Shown here: one piece after another, positions 53,394 to 60,510 of the stretch
Layout: the number at the start of each line of letters is the position of its first letter
Numbering within the stretch: the stretch's first letter is position 1
NCBI RefSeq assembly: GCF_000297395.2
Contig: NZ_HF570108.1
Coordinates: 4,307,300-4,367,809 of the forward strand
Source: Micromonospora lupini str. Lupac 08
GTDB taxonomy: Bacteria; Actinomycetota; Actinomycetes; Mycobacteriales; Micromonosporaceae
Length of the DNA stretch: 60,510 nucleotides
Reading direction: 5' to 3'
Position numbers and translations under genes: made by a program
The notes under the pieces: generated by a model
Seen by the model: the letters and a program-made list of their open reading frames with translations, nothing else
The model's database searches: none
Told to the model about the DNA's origin: nothing

Positions 53394-54431
53394 ATGACAG
53401 AGCACCGCCCGCTCGGCCCACCCGCCTCCACCACCATCGCGACGATCGCCCACGACGTCGGCGTGTCGGTCGCCACGGTGTCCAAGGTCCTCAACGGCCA
53501 CGAGGATGTCGCCCCCGGCACGAGGGCGCGGATCGAGGAGAGTCTCGACCGTCACCAGTACCAGCGCCGTGCGCGGCGGTCGCCCGGCGCGGGGCGGATC
53601 GATCTCGTGTTCCACGAGTTCGACACCGGCTGGGCGATGGAGGTCCTGCGCGGCGCGGAGGCGGTGACGAGCGTCGCCGGTATCGGCCTCGCGGTCTCCC
53701 AACTCGACGGTGCGCACCGCCCACCGCAACGGTGGCTCGACACGCTGCTCAGCCAGCGCCCGTCGGGTGTCCTGCTCGTCCTCTGCCACCTGGCCGAGAC
53801 GCAGCAACAGCAGCTGCGACGCCAGGGCGTCCCGTTCGTCGTGATCGACACCGACAGCGCGACCTCGGCCTCCGTGCCCACGGTCGGGTCGAACAACTGG
53901 AACGGCGGCCTGCTCGCCGCCCGGCACCTGCTGGAGCTGGGCCACCGGCGAAACGCCGTCATCTCCGGGCCGCCCGACGTGCTGTGCAGCCGGGCCCGGG
54001 CGGCGGGCTTCCAGCACGCGCACGAGGAGATCGGCTTGACGGTCGACCCCGAGCTGGTTCGCTACGGCAGCTTCTCCGCCGGTGCCGGGCACGCCCACGG
54101 CCTCCAGTTGCTGAACCGGCCGGACCGGCCCACGGCGATCTTCGCGGGGTCGGACACGCAGGCCATGGGGGTGCTCCGGGCCGCCCGCCAGTGCGGCCTG
54201 CGGGTCCCCGAGGACCTCTCGGTGATCGGGTACGACAACCTGCCGGTCGCCACCTGGACCGATCCGGCTCTCACCACCATCAACCAGCCGCTGCGGGACA
54301 TGGCGGGCATCGCCACCCAGATGCTGCTCGACCTGGTCGGCGGCAACGGCCCGGCGACCAGCCGGATCGACCTGGTGACCGAGTTGGTCGTCCGGGAGAG
54401 CACCGCACCACCCCCCGCCCAGCCGCTCTGA
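53394..54431 (+). CDS. LacI-family transcriptional repressor of the xylan island
   Basis: 345 aa. The N-terminal LacI HTH (residues about 13-60) has TIATIAHDVGVSVATVSKVLNG and a hinge-region QRRARRSPG. The periplasmic-binding-protein-like effector domain follows (IDLVFHEFDTGWAMEVLRGAE in parts, SNNWNGGLLAARHLLELGHRR, VPEDLSVIGYDNLP). SD GAGG is 5 nt before ATG 53394. It is divergent from the GH3 operon and 14 nt upstream of the CE7 esterase gene, so it is probably co-transcribed with it. The best effector guess is a xylo-oligosaccharide or aldouronate, by analogy with BxlR-like repressors. Confidence 0.92.
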   Translation: MTEHRPLGPPASTTIATIAHDVGVSVATVSKVLNGHEDVAPGTRARIEESLDRHQYQRRARRSPGAGRIDLVFHEFDTGWAMEVLRGAEAVTSVAGIGLAVSQLDGAHRPPQRWLDTLLSQRPSGVLLVLCHLAETQQQQLRRQGVPFVVIDTDSATSASVPTVGSNNWNGGLLAARHLLELGHRRNAVISGPPDVLCSRARAAGFQHAHEEIGLTVDPELVRYGSFSAGAGHAHGLQLLNRPDRPTAIFAGSDTQAMGVLRAARQCGLRVPEDLSVIGYDNLPVATWTDPALTTINQPLRDMAGIATQMLLDLVGGNGPATSRIDLVTELVVRESTAPPPAQPL

Positions 54432-54445
54432 CCCTGCGAGGAACC

Positions 54446-55456
54446 GTGCCGCACTCCGACCCCGCCCTCGACGAGCTTGAGCGATACGTGCCGGCCGTCG
54501 CCGAGCCCGAGGACTTCGACCAGTTCTGGCGTTCCACCCTGGCCGAGGCCGCCACCCGTCCGGTGCTCGTGGACGTCCGTCCCGAACCCACCGACCTGCG
54601 CCTGCTCGACTCCTGGGACGTCACGTTCGCCGGCTTCGGCGGTGACCCGGTGCGGGCCTGGTACACCCGCCCGGCGGGTGTATCGGGACCGCTGCCCGCC
54701 GTGGTGGAGTACGCCGGCTACGGGCGCGGGCGCGGGCTGCCGCACGAGCGGCTGACCTGGCCGGTCGCCGGGTACGCGCACCTGTTGATGGACAACCGGG
54801 GCCAGGCCGGGCTGTACGGCGCCGGTGACACCGCGGACCCGCACGGCAGGCTCGGCGGCCCCTGGCCGGCCACCTGGGGAATCCTCGACCCGCACCACTA
54901 CCACTACCGGCGTCTGATCACCGACGCGGTCCGGGCCGTCGAGGTGGTTCGCGCCCTGCCCGGGGTCGACGCGGGCCGGGTCGCCGTGCTCGGCAACAGT
55001 CAGGGCGGCGGTATCGCCCTGGCGGTGGCCGGCCTCGTCGACGACCTCGCGGCGGTGTTGGTGACGGCACCGTTCCTCTGCGACGTCCAGCGCGCCGTCA
55101 CGCTCAGCGACGTGTCACCGTACGGCGAGATCGGCAGGTACCTGGCGGTGCACCGGGAGGCCGAGGGTGCGGTCCGACGCACACTGTCCTACGTCGACGG
55201 GGTGACCTTCGCCCGGCGGGCGACCGCGCCGGCGCACTTCGGCATCGGCCTGCGCGACACCGTCTGCCCGCCGAGCACCGGCTTCGCCGCCTACAACCAG
55301 TACGGCGCGGCGACCGGACGGCCCGTCCCGCCGCCGCGGGAGATGCACGTCTACCCGTTCAACGGCCACGAGGGCGGCGAGGCCGTGCACGTCCGGCGGC
55401 AGTTGCGCTGGCTCGCCGCGAGGCTCGGCCCGACTGACACGGCGAGCAGGGGCTGA
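54446..55456 (+). CDS. CE7 acetyl-xylan esterase / cephalosporin-C deacetylase family
   Basis: 336 aa intracellular esterase that removes acetyl groups from imported xylo-oligosaccharides. CE7 motifs are all visible: RGQ in MDNRGQAGLYG, the nucleophile Ser in VLGNSQGGGIAL (about residue 184), the Asp in GLRDTVCPPSTGFAAYN and the His in NGHEGGEA. The length is typical of the family. GTG 54446 lies 14 nt after lacI with a short-spaced GAGGAA. Context (lacI, GH3, GH67) supports xylan deacetylation over antibiotic deacetylation. Confidence 0.92.
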   Translation: MPHSDPALDELERYVPAVAEPEDFDQFWRSTLAEAATRPVLVDVRPEPTDLRLLDSWDVTFAGFGGDPVRAWYTRPAGVSGPLPAVVEYAGYGRGRGLPHERLTWPVAGYAHLLMDNRGQAGLYGAGDTADPHGRLGGPWPATWGILDPHHYHYRRLITDAVRAVEVVRALPGVDAGRVAVLGNSQGGGIALAVAGLVDDLAAVLVTAPFLCDVQRAVTLSDVSPYGEIGRYLAVHREAEGAVRRTLSYVDGVTFARRATAPAHFGIGLRDTVCPPSTGFAAYNQYGAATGRPVPPPREMHVYPFNGHEGGEAVHVRRQLRWLAARLGPTDTASRG

Positions 55457-55497
55457 CCCCCTCGATTTACCACCGGCCATAGTCGGTGTTCGATCCA

Positions 55498-55527
55498 TTG
55501 CCGGTGTTAGCGATAACAAGCTATGGT
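55498..55527 (+). promoter_or_regulatory. promoter with a LacI-type operator between -35 and -10 (CE3-type esterase gene)
   Basis: TTGCCG (55498-55503), 18-nt spacer, TATGGT (55522-55527). The spacer holds the interrupted palindrome TGTTAGCGATAACA (55505-55518). This TGTTA-N4-TAACA motif differs from the TTTCCGGAAA operators, so a different LacI-type repressor, perhaps encoded elsewhere, is expected. Confidence 0.6.
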
Positions 55528-55722
55528 GCGTCCAGGCGGGGTGCAGGGCACATCCCGGCCGCGGCTCATCGATCCGTCGACTCCGACCGTCGATGACCAG
55601 AGCGTTCGACCAGCGGTGATGACGTCCGGGTTCCTGGTCCTCGCGCAGCTCACTCTCGCGTACCGTGCGGTTCCGCCTCGGCGGGCCGCCGTTGTCGTGC
55701 CCCCACCACCCGAGGAAGCCCC

Positions 55723-56922
55723 ATGAGCAGACCGATTCCTGGCAACACCGTCCCCCCAGCGCCCGTCACCACCGCGACGACGACGCGGCCCCGCCGGGCC
55801 CGACTGTGGTGGGCGGCCCTGGCCGCCGTCGCGGCCATGACCGCCGCCGTCCCGGTGGCGACCGCGCCCGCGAGCGCCGAGTCCAACGGCGGGGTACGTG
55901 TCATGCCCCTCGGCGACTCGATCACCGACGGCTTCAACGTCGCCGGTGGCTACCGGATCGAACTCTGGCAGCGGTTCGCCTCCGGCGGCTACCGGATCGA
56001 CTTCGTCGGTTCCGGGTTCAACGGCCCGGCCAGCCTCGGTGACCACGACCACGAGGGCCACTCCGGGTGGACCATCGCGCAGATCGACGCCAACGTGGTC
56101 AACTGGCTGCGCGCCACCAACCCGCGCACCGTACTGCTGCACATCGGCACCAACGACATGTACGGGGACACCTCCGGGGCTCCGGCGCGTCTGGCCACCC
56201 TGGTCGATCGCATCACCAACACCGCACCGAACGCGGACGTGTTCGTCGCGACGATCATTCCGAAGTCCGGCGCGGACACCCAGGTTCGCGGCTACAACGC
56301 GGCGATCCCCGGGATCGTGCAGACCAGGGCCGCCGCCGGCAAGCGCGTCCACCTGGTCGACATGTACCGCGCGCTGACGCTCAGCGACCTGGCCGACGGC
56401 GTCCACCCCAACGCCACCGGTTACCGCAAGATGGCCGTCGCCTGGTACGACGCCCTGCGCACGGTGCCCGGCAGCATCGGGGGCGACACGCCACCCACCA
56501 CCGCGCCTCCGACCACGCCACCGCCCACCACCGCGCCTCCGACGACAGCGCCGCCCACCACCGCGCCCCCGACCACGGCACCGCCGACCACGCCGCCGCC
56601 GTCGGAGGGCTGCCGCGTCACGTACACGGTCAACGCCTGGAACAACGGGCTCACCGCGTCCATCTCGGTCGCCAACACAAGTAGCAGCGCGGTCAACGGC
56701 TGGGCCCTGGCGTTCACACTTCCGGGCGGCCAGAGCATCACCGGCGGCTGGAACGCCAGCTACTCACCGACCAGCGGGGCGGTGACCGCGCGCAACGTCT
56801 CCTACAACGGCACCATCGCCCCGAACACGTCTGTCGACATCGGCTTCCAGGCCACCCACACCGGCAATGCGGGTAAGCCGTCCGCCTTCACGCTCAACGG
56901 AGCCGCCTGCACGGTCGCCTGA
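55723..56922 (+). CDS. secreted SGNH esterase (CE3-like) with C-terminal CBM2
   Basis: 399 aa. A long Arg-containing N-region and hydrophobic core (LWWAALAAVAAMTAAVPV, cleavage near APASA, residue about 51) give secretion. The SGNH catalytic domain (about 56-245) has VMPLGDSITDGF (Ser), the Asn of LLHIGTNDMYG and the Asp/His of LADGVHPNATG. This is the layout of CE3 acetyl-xylan esterases. A linker of TTAPP units (15-bp repeats, about 56490-56601) leads to CBM2 (about 298-399; NGWALAFTLPGG, NVSYNG). The ATG is at 55723 with AGGAAGCC upstream. It would deacetylate xylan on the fibre. Confidence 0.88.
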   Translation: MSRPIPGNTVPPAPVTTATTTRPRRARLWWAALAAVAAMTAAVPVATAPASAESNGGVRVMPLGDSITDGFNVAGGYRIELWQRFASGGYRIDFVGSGFNGPASLGDHDHEGHSGWTIAQIDANVVNWLRATNPRTVLLHIGTNDMYGDTSGAPARLATLVDRITNTAPNADVFVATIIPKSGADTQVRGYNAAIPGIVQTRAAAGKRVHLVDMYRALTLSDLADGVHPNATGYRKMAVAWYDALRTVPGSIGGDTPPTTAPPTTPPPTTAPPTTAPPTTAPPTTAPPTTPPPSEGCRVTYTVNAWNNGLTASISVANTSSSAVNGWALAFTLPGGQSITGGWNASYSPTSGAVTARNVSYNGTIAPNTSVDIGFQATHTGNAGKPSAFTLNGAACTVA

Positions 56923-56973
56923 CCCTCAGATCGACCGCATGACCCCGCGGGGCGGGCGCACCTCCCCCACATC

Positions 56974-57042
56974 CTTTGCTCTGCTTCAATCCACGCAACA
57001 CAAACGGTCTCTGACTGATGCGCCGGTTGAAGCAGAGCAAAG
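56974..57042. repeat. interspersed-repeat-like hairpin element
   Basis: CTTTGCTCTGCTTCAA (56974-56989) and TTGAAGCAGAGCAAAG (57027-57042) are perfect 16-bp inverted arms around a 37-nt centre. An adjoining pair AAGGGCC / GGCCCTT (57040-57060) extends it. I recall very similar intergenic elements in Micromonospora genomes, but only this copy is visible here. The rest of the 323-nt gap 56923-57245 holds the direct repeat at 57155 and no gene. Confidence 0.65.
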
Positions 57043-57154
57043 GGCCCGCGGACGGCCCTTGACCCTGCGCCGGTAACGCCAACCCGCCAGCCAACCAGCC
57101 GACGCAGCGCCGTGTGAGGCCGAACAGACGACGGGCAGCGGGGGCGACGACGGA

Positions 57155-57191
57155 CCGCAGGGGGCGGCGACAGGCCGCAGGGGGCGGCGAC
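57155..57191. repeat. 17-bp direct repeat, two copies
   Basis: CCGCAGGGGGCGGCGAC at 57155-57171 and again at 57175-57191 (period 20), with a weaker related GCAGCGGGGGCGAC just upstream. It is non-coding. Confidence 0.8.
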
Positions 57192-57245
57192 GGATGTCGG
57201 TTCCTGTGGCGGGGTGACCGCGACCACGACGTCCGGCGGGGACGG

Positions 57246-57710
57246 TCAGCCGCCCGCCTTGCCATAGAGGCGGCTGACCGTCTCGGCGACGCACACGGGC
57301 TTGCCGCCGCCGTCGCTCTCCACGGTCACCGCCGTGACCATCTGCACCCCACCGCTGACCGGTGACACCTCCGCGATGACTGCAGTCGCCCGCACGGCGG
57401 CGCCGACCCGCAGCGGCGCGGGGAAGCGCACCCGGTTCAGCCCGTAATTGACTCCCATCGCGACCCCCTCGACGCGGTAGAGCTGACCGGCCAGCGCCGG
57501 CAACAGCGACAGGGTCAGGTAGCCGTGCGCGATCGTGGCGCCGAACGGTCCGGCCGCCGCACGGACCGGGTCGATGTGGATCCACTGGTGGTCGTCGGTG
57601 GCGTCGGCGAAGAGGTTCACGCGGTCCTGCTCGATCCGCTGCCAGGGGCCGGGCCCGAGGGTCTCGCCGACCGCGGTGGTCAGCTCGTCGACGGAGGTGA
57701 AGACTCGCAT
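57246..57710 (-). CDS. MaoC-like (R)-specific enoyl-CoA hydratase/dehydratase
   Basis: 154 aa hot-dog-fold protein. The hydratase motif region reads FADATDDHQWIHIDPVRAAAGPFG (in part, residues about 34-58), containing the Asp and His of the MaoC active site (D-x4-H). AHGYLTLSLLP and NYGLNRVRFPAPLRVG are typical. It would hydrate an enoyl-CoA in fatty-acid or branched-chain acyl-CoA breakdown. The start is 16 nt after the acyl-CoA dehydrogenase stop, so the two are one operon. Confidence 0.92.
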   Translation of the reverse strand: MRVFTSVDELTTAVGETLGPGPWQRIEQDRVNLFADATDDHQWIHIDPVRAAAGPFGATIAHGYLTLSLLPALAGQLYRVEGVAMGVNYGLNRVRFPAPLRVGAAVRATAVIAEVSPVSGGVQMVTAVTVESDGGGKPVCVAETVSRLYGKAGG

Positions 57711-57726
57711 CGGGGTGTCCTTAGAG

Positions 57727-58875
57727 CTAGAAGGCGTTGACGCCGGTGAGCGCGCGTCCGATCAGGAGCTGTTGGATCTGGCTGGTGCCCTCATAGAGGG
57801 TGGCGACCCGGGCGTCGCGCAGGTACTTGCCGACCGGGTACTCGTCGATGTAGCCGTACCCGCCGAAGACCTGGACCGCGTTGTTGGCCGCGCGGACGGC
57901 GGCCTCACTGGCGAAGAGCTTCGCCACCGACGCCTCGGTGGCGAACGGCTGGTCGCGGTCGATCAGATCCGCGACCTGCCAGACCAGCAGGCGGGCGGCC
58001 GCCGTGTCGACGGCGATGGCCGCGAGCAGTTGCTGGACGAGCTGGTGCCCGGCGATCGGCTTGCCGAACTGCGTCCGCTGCCCGGCGTAGCCGACCGCCG
58101 CGTCGAGGCAACCCTGGGCGATGCCGACGCAGCCGGCCGCCACCGACATTCGTCCCTTGGCGAGGGTGGCCAGCGCCAGGCGGAAGCCGGCGCCCTCGGC
58201 GCCGAGGCGGGCGGCGTCGGGCACCCGCACTGCGTCGAGACTCAGCTCACCGGTGGCCTGCCCGCGCAGTCCGAGCTTGCCGTGGATCTCGCGCCGGGTC
58301 AGGCCCGGACTGTCGGTGGGCACCAGGAACGCGGTGATGCCCCGGTGTCCGGGACCGCCGGTGCGGGCGAAGATCAGGGCGACGTCTGCGGTCGTGCCGT
58401 TGGTGATGAACGTCTTCGTGCCGGTGAGCAGCCAGTCGTCGCCGTCGCGGACCGCACGGGTGCGCAGCGCGGCCGCGTCCGATCCGCTGTCCGGCTCGGT
58501 CAGCCCGAAACAGCCGAGCGCGGCGCCGGAGCAGAGCCGGGGCAGCCACTCGGCCCGCTGCGCGGCCGACCCGTGGGCGGCGATCGACTTGGCCACCAGG
58601 CCGAGTGAGACGGAGACGATGCCGCGCACGGCCGAGTCGCCCCGGCCGAGCTCCTCCAGGACCAGGCAGTACGCGAGGTGGTCGCCGCCGGAGCCGCCGT
58701 CGGACTCGGCGATGGTGAGCCCGAGGAAGCCCAGGTCGCCGAGCTTGCCGACGATTGCCGGGTCGACCGACTCGCGTCGGTCCCACTCGGCCGCGTGCGG
58801 CGTCAACTCACGGTCGACGAACTCGGCGGCGAGCTGACGGACCGCCGTCTGCTCGGCGGACAGGGTGAGCTCCAT
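57727..58875 (-). CDS. acyl-CoA dehydrogenase
   Basis: 382 aa, normal length. The FAD enzyme oxidises an acyl-CoA to the 2-enoyl-CoA that the downstream MaoC protein could hydrate. Visible features are an N-terminal helical domain, the middle-domain CFGLTEPDSGSDAAAL with TGTKTFITNG, and the C-terminal GQRTQFGKPIAGHQLVQ and VQVFGGYGYIDEYPVGKYLRDARV-type (in parts) motif with YEGTSQIQ. The catalytic base is the Glu of YEGTS. The chain length preferred cannot be read. A palindromic operator overlaps its leaderless-type promoter. Confidence 0.95.
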   Translation of the reverse strand: MELTLSAEQTAVRQLAAEFVDRELTPHAAEWDRRESVDPAIVGKLGDLGFLGLTIAESDGGSGGDHLAYCLVLEELGRGDSAVRGIVSVSLGLVAKSIAAHGSAAQRAEWLPRLCSGAALGCFGLTEPDSGSDAAALRTRAVRDGDDWLLTGTKTFITNGTTADVALIFARTGGPGHRGITAFLVPTDSPGLTRREIHGKLGLRGQATGELSLDAVRVPDAARLGAEGAGFRLALATLAKGRMSVAAGCVGIAQGCLDAAVGYAGQRTQFGKPIAGHQLVQQLLAAIAVDTAAARLLVWQVADLIDRDQPFATEASVAKLFASEAAVRAANNAVQVFGGYGYIDEYPVGKYLRDARVATLYEGTSQIQQLLIGRALTGVNAF

Positions 58876-58881
58876 GACGCA

Positions 58882-58902
58882 TAAACTAGCGGTGATAGTT
58901 TA
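58882..58902 (-). promoter_or_regulatory. TetR-like operator overlapping the acyl-CoA dehydrogenase promoter
   Basis: Perfect arms TAAACTA (58882-58888) and TAGTTTA (58896-58902) around 7 nt. On the minus strand TAGTTT lies 7 nt before the ATG, as in leaderless promoters, so a bound repressor would mask the -10. No TetR gene is in the window. Confidence 0.6.
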
Positions 58903-58934
58903 CGCCGTCCAGACCGGACGTCCCCGGGCTGCGT

Positions 58935-60510
58935 TCACCTGTCGGAGGCCAGACCGGCGTGCGGTTCGGCGGCGAAGGTACGCGCCAGCTCGGTACGGGA
59001 GCGGATGCCCAGCCGATGGAAGACGTTGCGCAGGTGGTGGTCGACAGTGCGGGTGGACAGGAACATCCGGGCGGCGATCTCCCGATTGGTGGCGCCCTCG
59101 GCGACCAGTTGCGCGATGCGCAGTTGCTGACCGGTCAGCAACCGCGCCGCCGGCAGGTCCGGCGGACCGACCGACTCCCCGGCGGCGCGCAGCTCGGCCG
59201 TGGCCTGCTCGGCCCAGCGGTCCGCGCCGAGCAGCGTGAACGTCTCCCGGGCCTGGTGCAGGTGCCCCCGGGCGTCCCGCGGACGTCGGCTGCGCCGCAG
59301 CTCCTGACCGAAGAGCAGCTCGGTGCGCGCCCGTTCGAAGGCGCCGTCCTCCGTCGGGTGCAGCCGCAGCGCGGTCCGGAACTCCCGCTCGGCCTCGACG
59401 CCGCCGCGGGGCGCGAGCAGCGCGTGACACCGGGCCGAGAGCGCGCGGCGCAGCGGGCTCGCGGTGCTGCTCGCCCACCTGTCGAAGGCAGCGAGCGCGG
59501 CCGTGGCCGCCGGCCGGTGCGGCAGGTGGGCCGCCGCCTCCACCAGGTACGGAGTGGCCATCACCTGGACGAGCACCTGGCCTCGCCCGGTGCCGAGCCG
59601 GGCCAGTGACGCCAGTCGGGCCGCCGCCTCGGCGTGCCGACCGTCGACGAGGTCGAGCACGGCCAGCGCCCACCCGGCGAGCGCGTGTGGTCGGCTGCCC
59701 GGCGTCGGCGTCGGGCCGATCTCGCGGATCCGCCGCAGGCTGCTCTCCCGGTCGGCCCGGACGGCGGCCAGCACGGCGAGCATGCCCAGGTGGACGTTGG
59801 CGCAGTTGAACTGCCCGGCGGCACGGGCGACCCGCAGCCCGTCGCGGGAGGTCTCCGCCGCCGCCTCGTGCCGCCCCAGCCAGTACTCGGCGACCGCGCG
59901 CAGCTCCAACGCCCGGGACAGCATGGACAGCTCGCCCCGCTCCCGGGCCAACCCGACGGCGCGCTCGGCGAGCCGGTGGGCGGCGCCGTCCACGGCCACC
60001 ACCAGCCCCGCCGCCGCCGCGCAGGTGAGCGCCGTCGGGGTCAGCGCCGGCCCGGTCAACCGGCCGCCCAGCACAACGGCGCGGCGCAGTGCGGGCCCGG
60101 CCCGCTCGTGGTCACCCCGCAGCGTGGCCGCCACCCCGGTGACGAGGCAGGCCGTCAACTCCACCGCCGGCGGATCGTTCGGGTGTCGCAGGGCCGCGGC
60201 CCGCCGGCCGACCTCCGCGTACCGGTACTGGTCACCGGCGAAGCACACGGCCTCGCCGGCCCGCGCCAGCGCCTCCATGGCCACGGCGCGGTCGGTCCCG
60301 GCCACCGTACGCGCGGCGGACAGCAGCGTGGCCGCCGCGCCGGCGGCGTCGTCGCAGCGCAGTTGCAGCTCACCGCGGAGCAGCCCGGCGTGCCCGGTGA
60401 CGGTCGGGTCCGCGCAGGTCGCGCGGAGGCGGTCGAGCAGGAGCCGGGCCTGGCCGGGTTGCCCGGCGGTCCAGGCGTACCGGGCGGCGGCGAGCAGGCG
60501 GGCAGCGGCG
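58935..60510 (-). CDS. LuxR-family transcriptional regulator, large ATPase/TPR type (5' part beyond window)
   Basis: The frame stays open to the window edge with normal codon bias (AARYAWTAGQPGQARLLLD upstream of the first internal Met at 60305), so the visible 524 residues are the C-terminal part of a longer protein. Most of it is helical TPR-like repeats. The last about 65 residues are a LuxR HTH (LTGQQLRIAQLVAEGATNREIA in part, STRTVDHHLRNVFHRLGI). Proteins with this ending usually have an N-terminal AAA-type ATPase (MalT/LAL group) and total about 900 aa. The target is unknown; the neighbouring acyl-CoA operon is possible. Confidence 0.85.
   Translation of the reverse strand, partial: AAARLLAAARYAWTAGQPGQARLLLDRLRATCADPTVTGHAGLLRGELQLRCDDAAGAAATLLSAARTVAGTDRAVAMEALARAGEAVCFAGDQYRYAEVGRRAAALRHPNDPPAVELTACLVTGVAATLRGDHERAGPALRRAVVLGGRLTGPALTPTALTCAAAAGLVVAVDGAAHRLAERAVGLARERGELSMLSRALELRAVAEYWLGRHEAAAETSRDGLRVARAAGQFNCANVHLGMLAVLAAVRADRESSLRRIREIGPTPTPGSRPHALAGWALAVLDLVDGRHAEAAARLASLARLGTGRGQVLVQVMATPYLVEAAAHLPHRPAATAALAAFDRWASSTASPLRRALSARCHALLAPRGGVEAEREFRTALRLHPTEDGAFERARTELLFGQELRRSRRPRDARGHLHQARETFTLLGADRWAEQATAELRAAGESVGPPDLPAARLLTGQQLRIAQLVAEGATNREIAARMFLSTRTVDHHLRNVFHRLGIRSRTELARTFAAEPHAGLASDR

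Noticed and set aside
53394..54431. LacI protein as repressor of the CE3-type esterase at 55723
   Set aside because: The site in that promoter (TGTTA-N4-TAACA) does not match the TTTCCGGAAA operators near lacI, so shared control is not supported.

Overview
This is a very GC-rich actinobacterial chromosome segment. Codon usage, GTG starts with strong Shine-Dalgarno sites, leaderless TAnnnT promoters, mycothiol-type family remnants and many secreted enzymes carrying CBM2 domains on Thr/Pro linkers all point to the family Micromonosporaceae, most likely a Micromonospora. The genus assignment is inference from style and content; there is no rRNA or tRNA gene in the window.

Layout. Positions 1-6.8 kb (minus strand): a small unknown gene that looks frameshifted, then a tightly packed peptide-metabolite set made of an S9 peptidase, an asparagine-synthase-like amidotransferase of the N-acetylglutaminylglutamine type, and a fusion of a GCS2 carboxylate-amine ligase with a circularly permuted ATP-grasp domain. 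A GNAT acetyltransferase diverges from it. 7.7-10.3 kb: an aminoglycoside-phosphotransferase-like kinase and a secreted CBM2-GH5 cellulase. 10.4-15.2 kb: a four-gene MoxR ATPase / HExxH-VWA / two-unknown cluster. 15.2-30.4 kb: housekeeping and regulatory genes (DHFR-like reductase, SGNH hydrolase, large SARP/AfsR-type regulator, aldo-keto reductase, DUF2071, epoxide hydrolase, WYL regulator, ECF sigma factor, alpha/beta hydrolase, DUF5709 protein, DHA2 drug exporter with a divergent XRE regulator). 30.5-37.5 kb: a ricin-lectin/alginate-lyase-like exoenzyme, then an ABC exporter divergent from a NarL-type two-component pair. 37.5-41.1 kb: simple repeats, an FnIII-FnIII-CBM2 secreted protein, an SthA-type flavoprotein and a small unknown gene.

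41.2-56.9 kb is a glucuronoxylan-utilisation island. A minus-strand operon encodes GH3 beta-xylosidase/glucosidase, two LplB/LplC-type sugar permeases, a lipoprotein binding protein, a YesL-like (DUF624) protein and a GH67 alpha-glucuronidase. Around it lie a mannonate dehydratase for the released uronic acid, a LacI repressor, a CE7 acetyl-xylan esterase, a CE1-type esterase with CBM2 and a CE3/SGNH-type esterase with CBM2. Related operator-like palindromes (core TTTCCGGAAA) occur at the GH3 promoter and between the CE1 esterase and mannonate dehydratase, with a degenerate copy before lacI. This suggests a single LacI regulon that links secreted debranching, import, intracellular hydrolysis and uronate catabolism. 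The window ends with a Micromonospora-type hairpin repeat, a MaoC/acyl-CoA dehydrogenase operon under a palindromic operator, and a LuxR-family regulator cut by the window edge.
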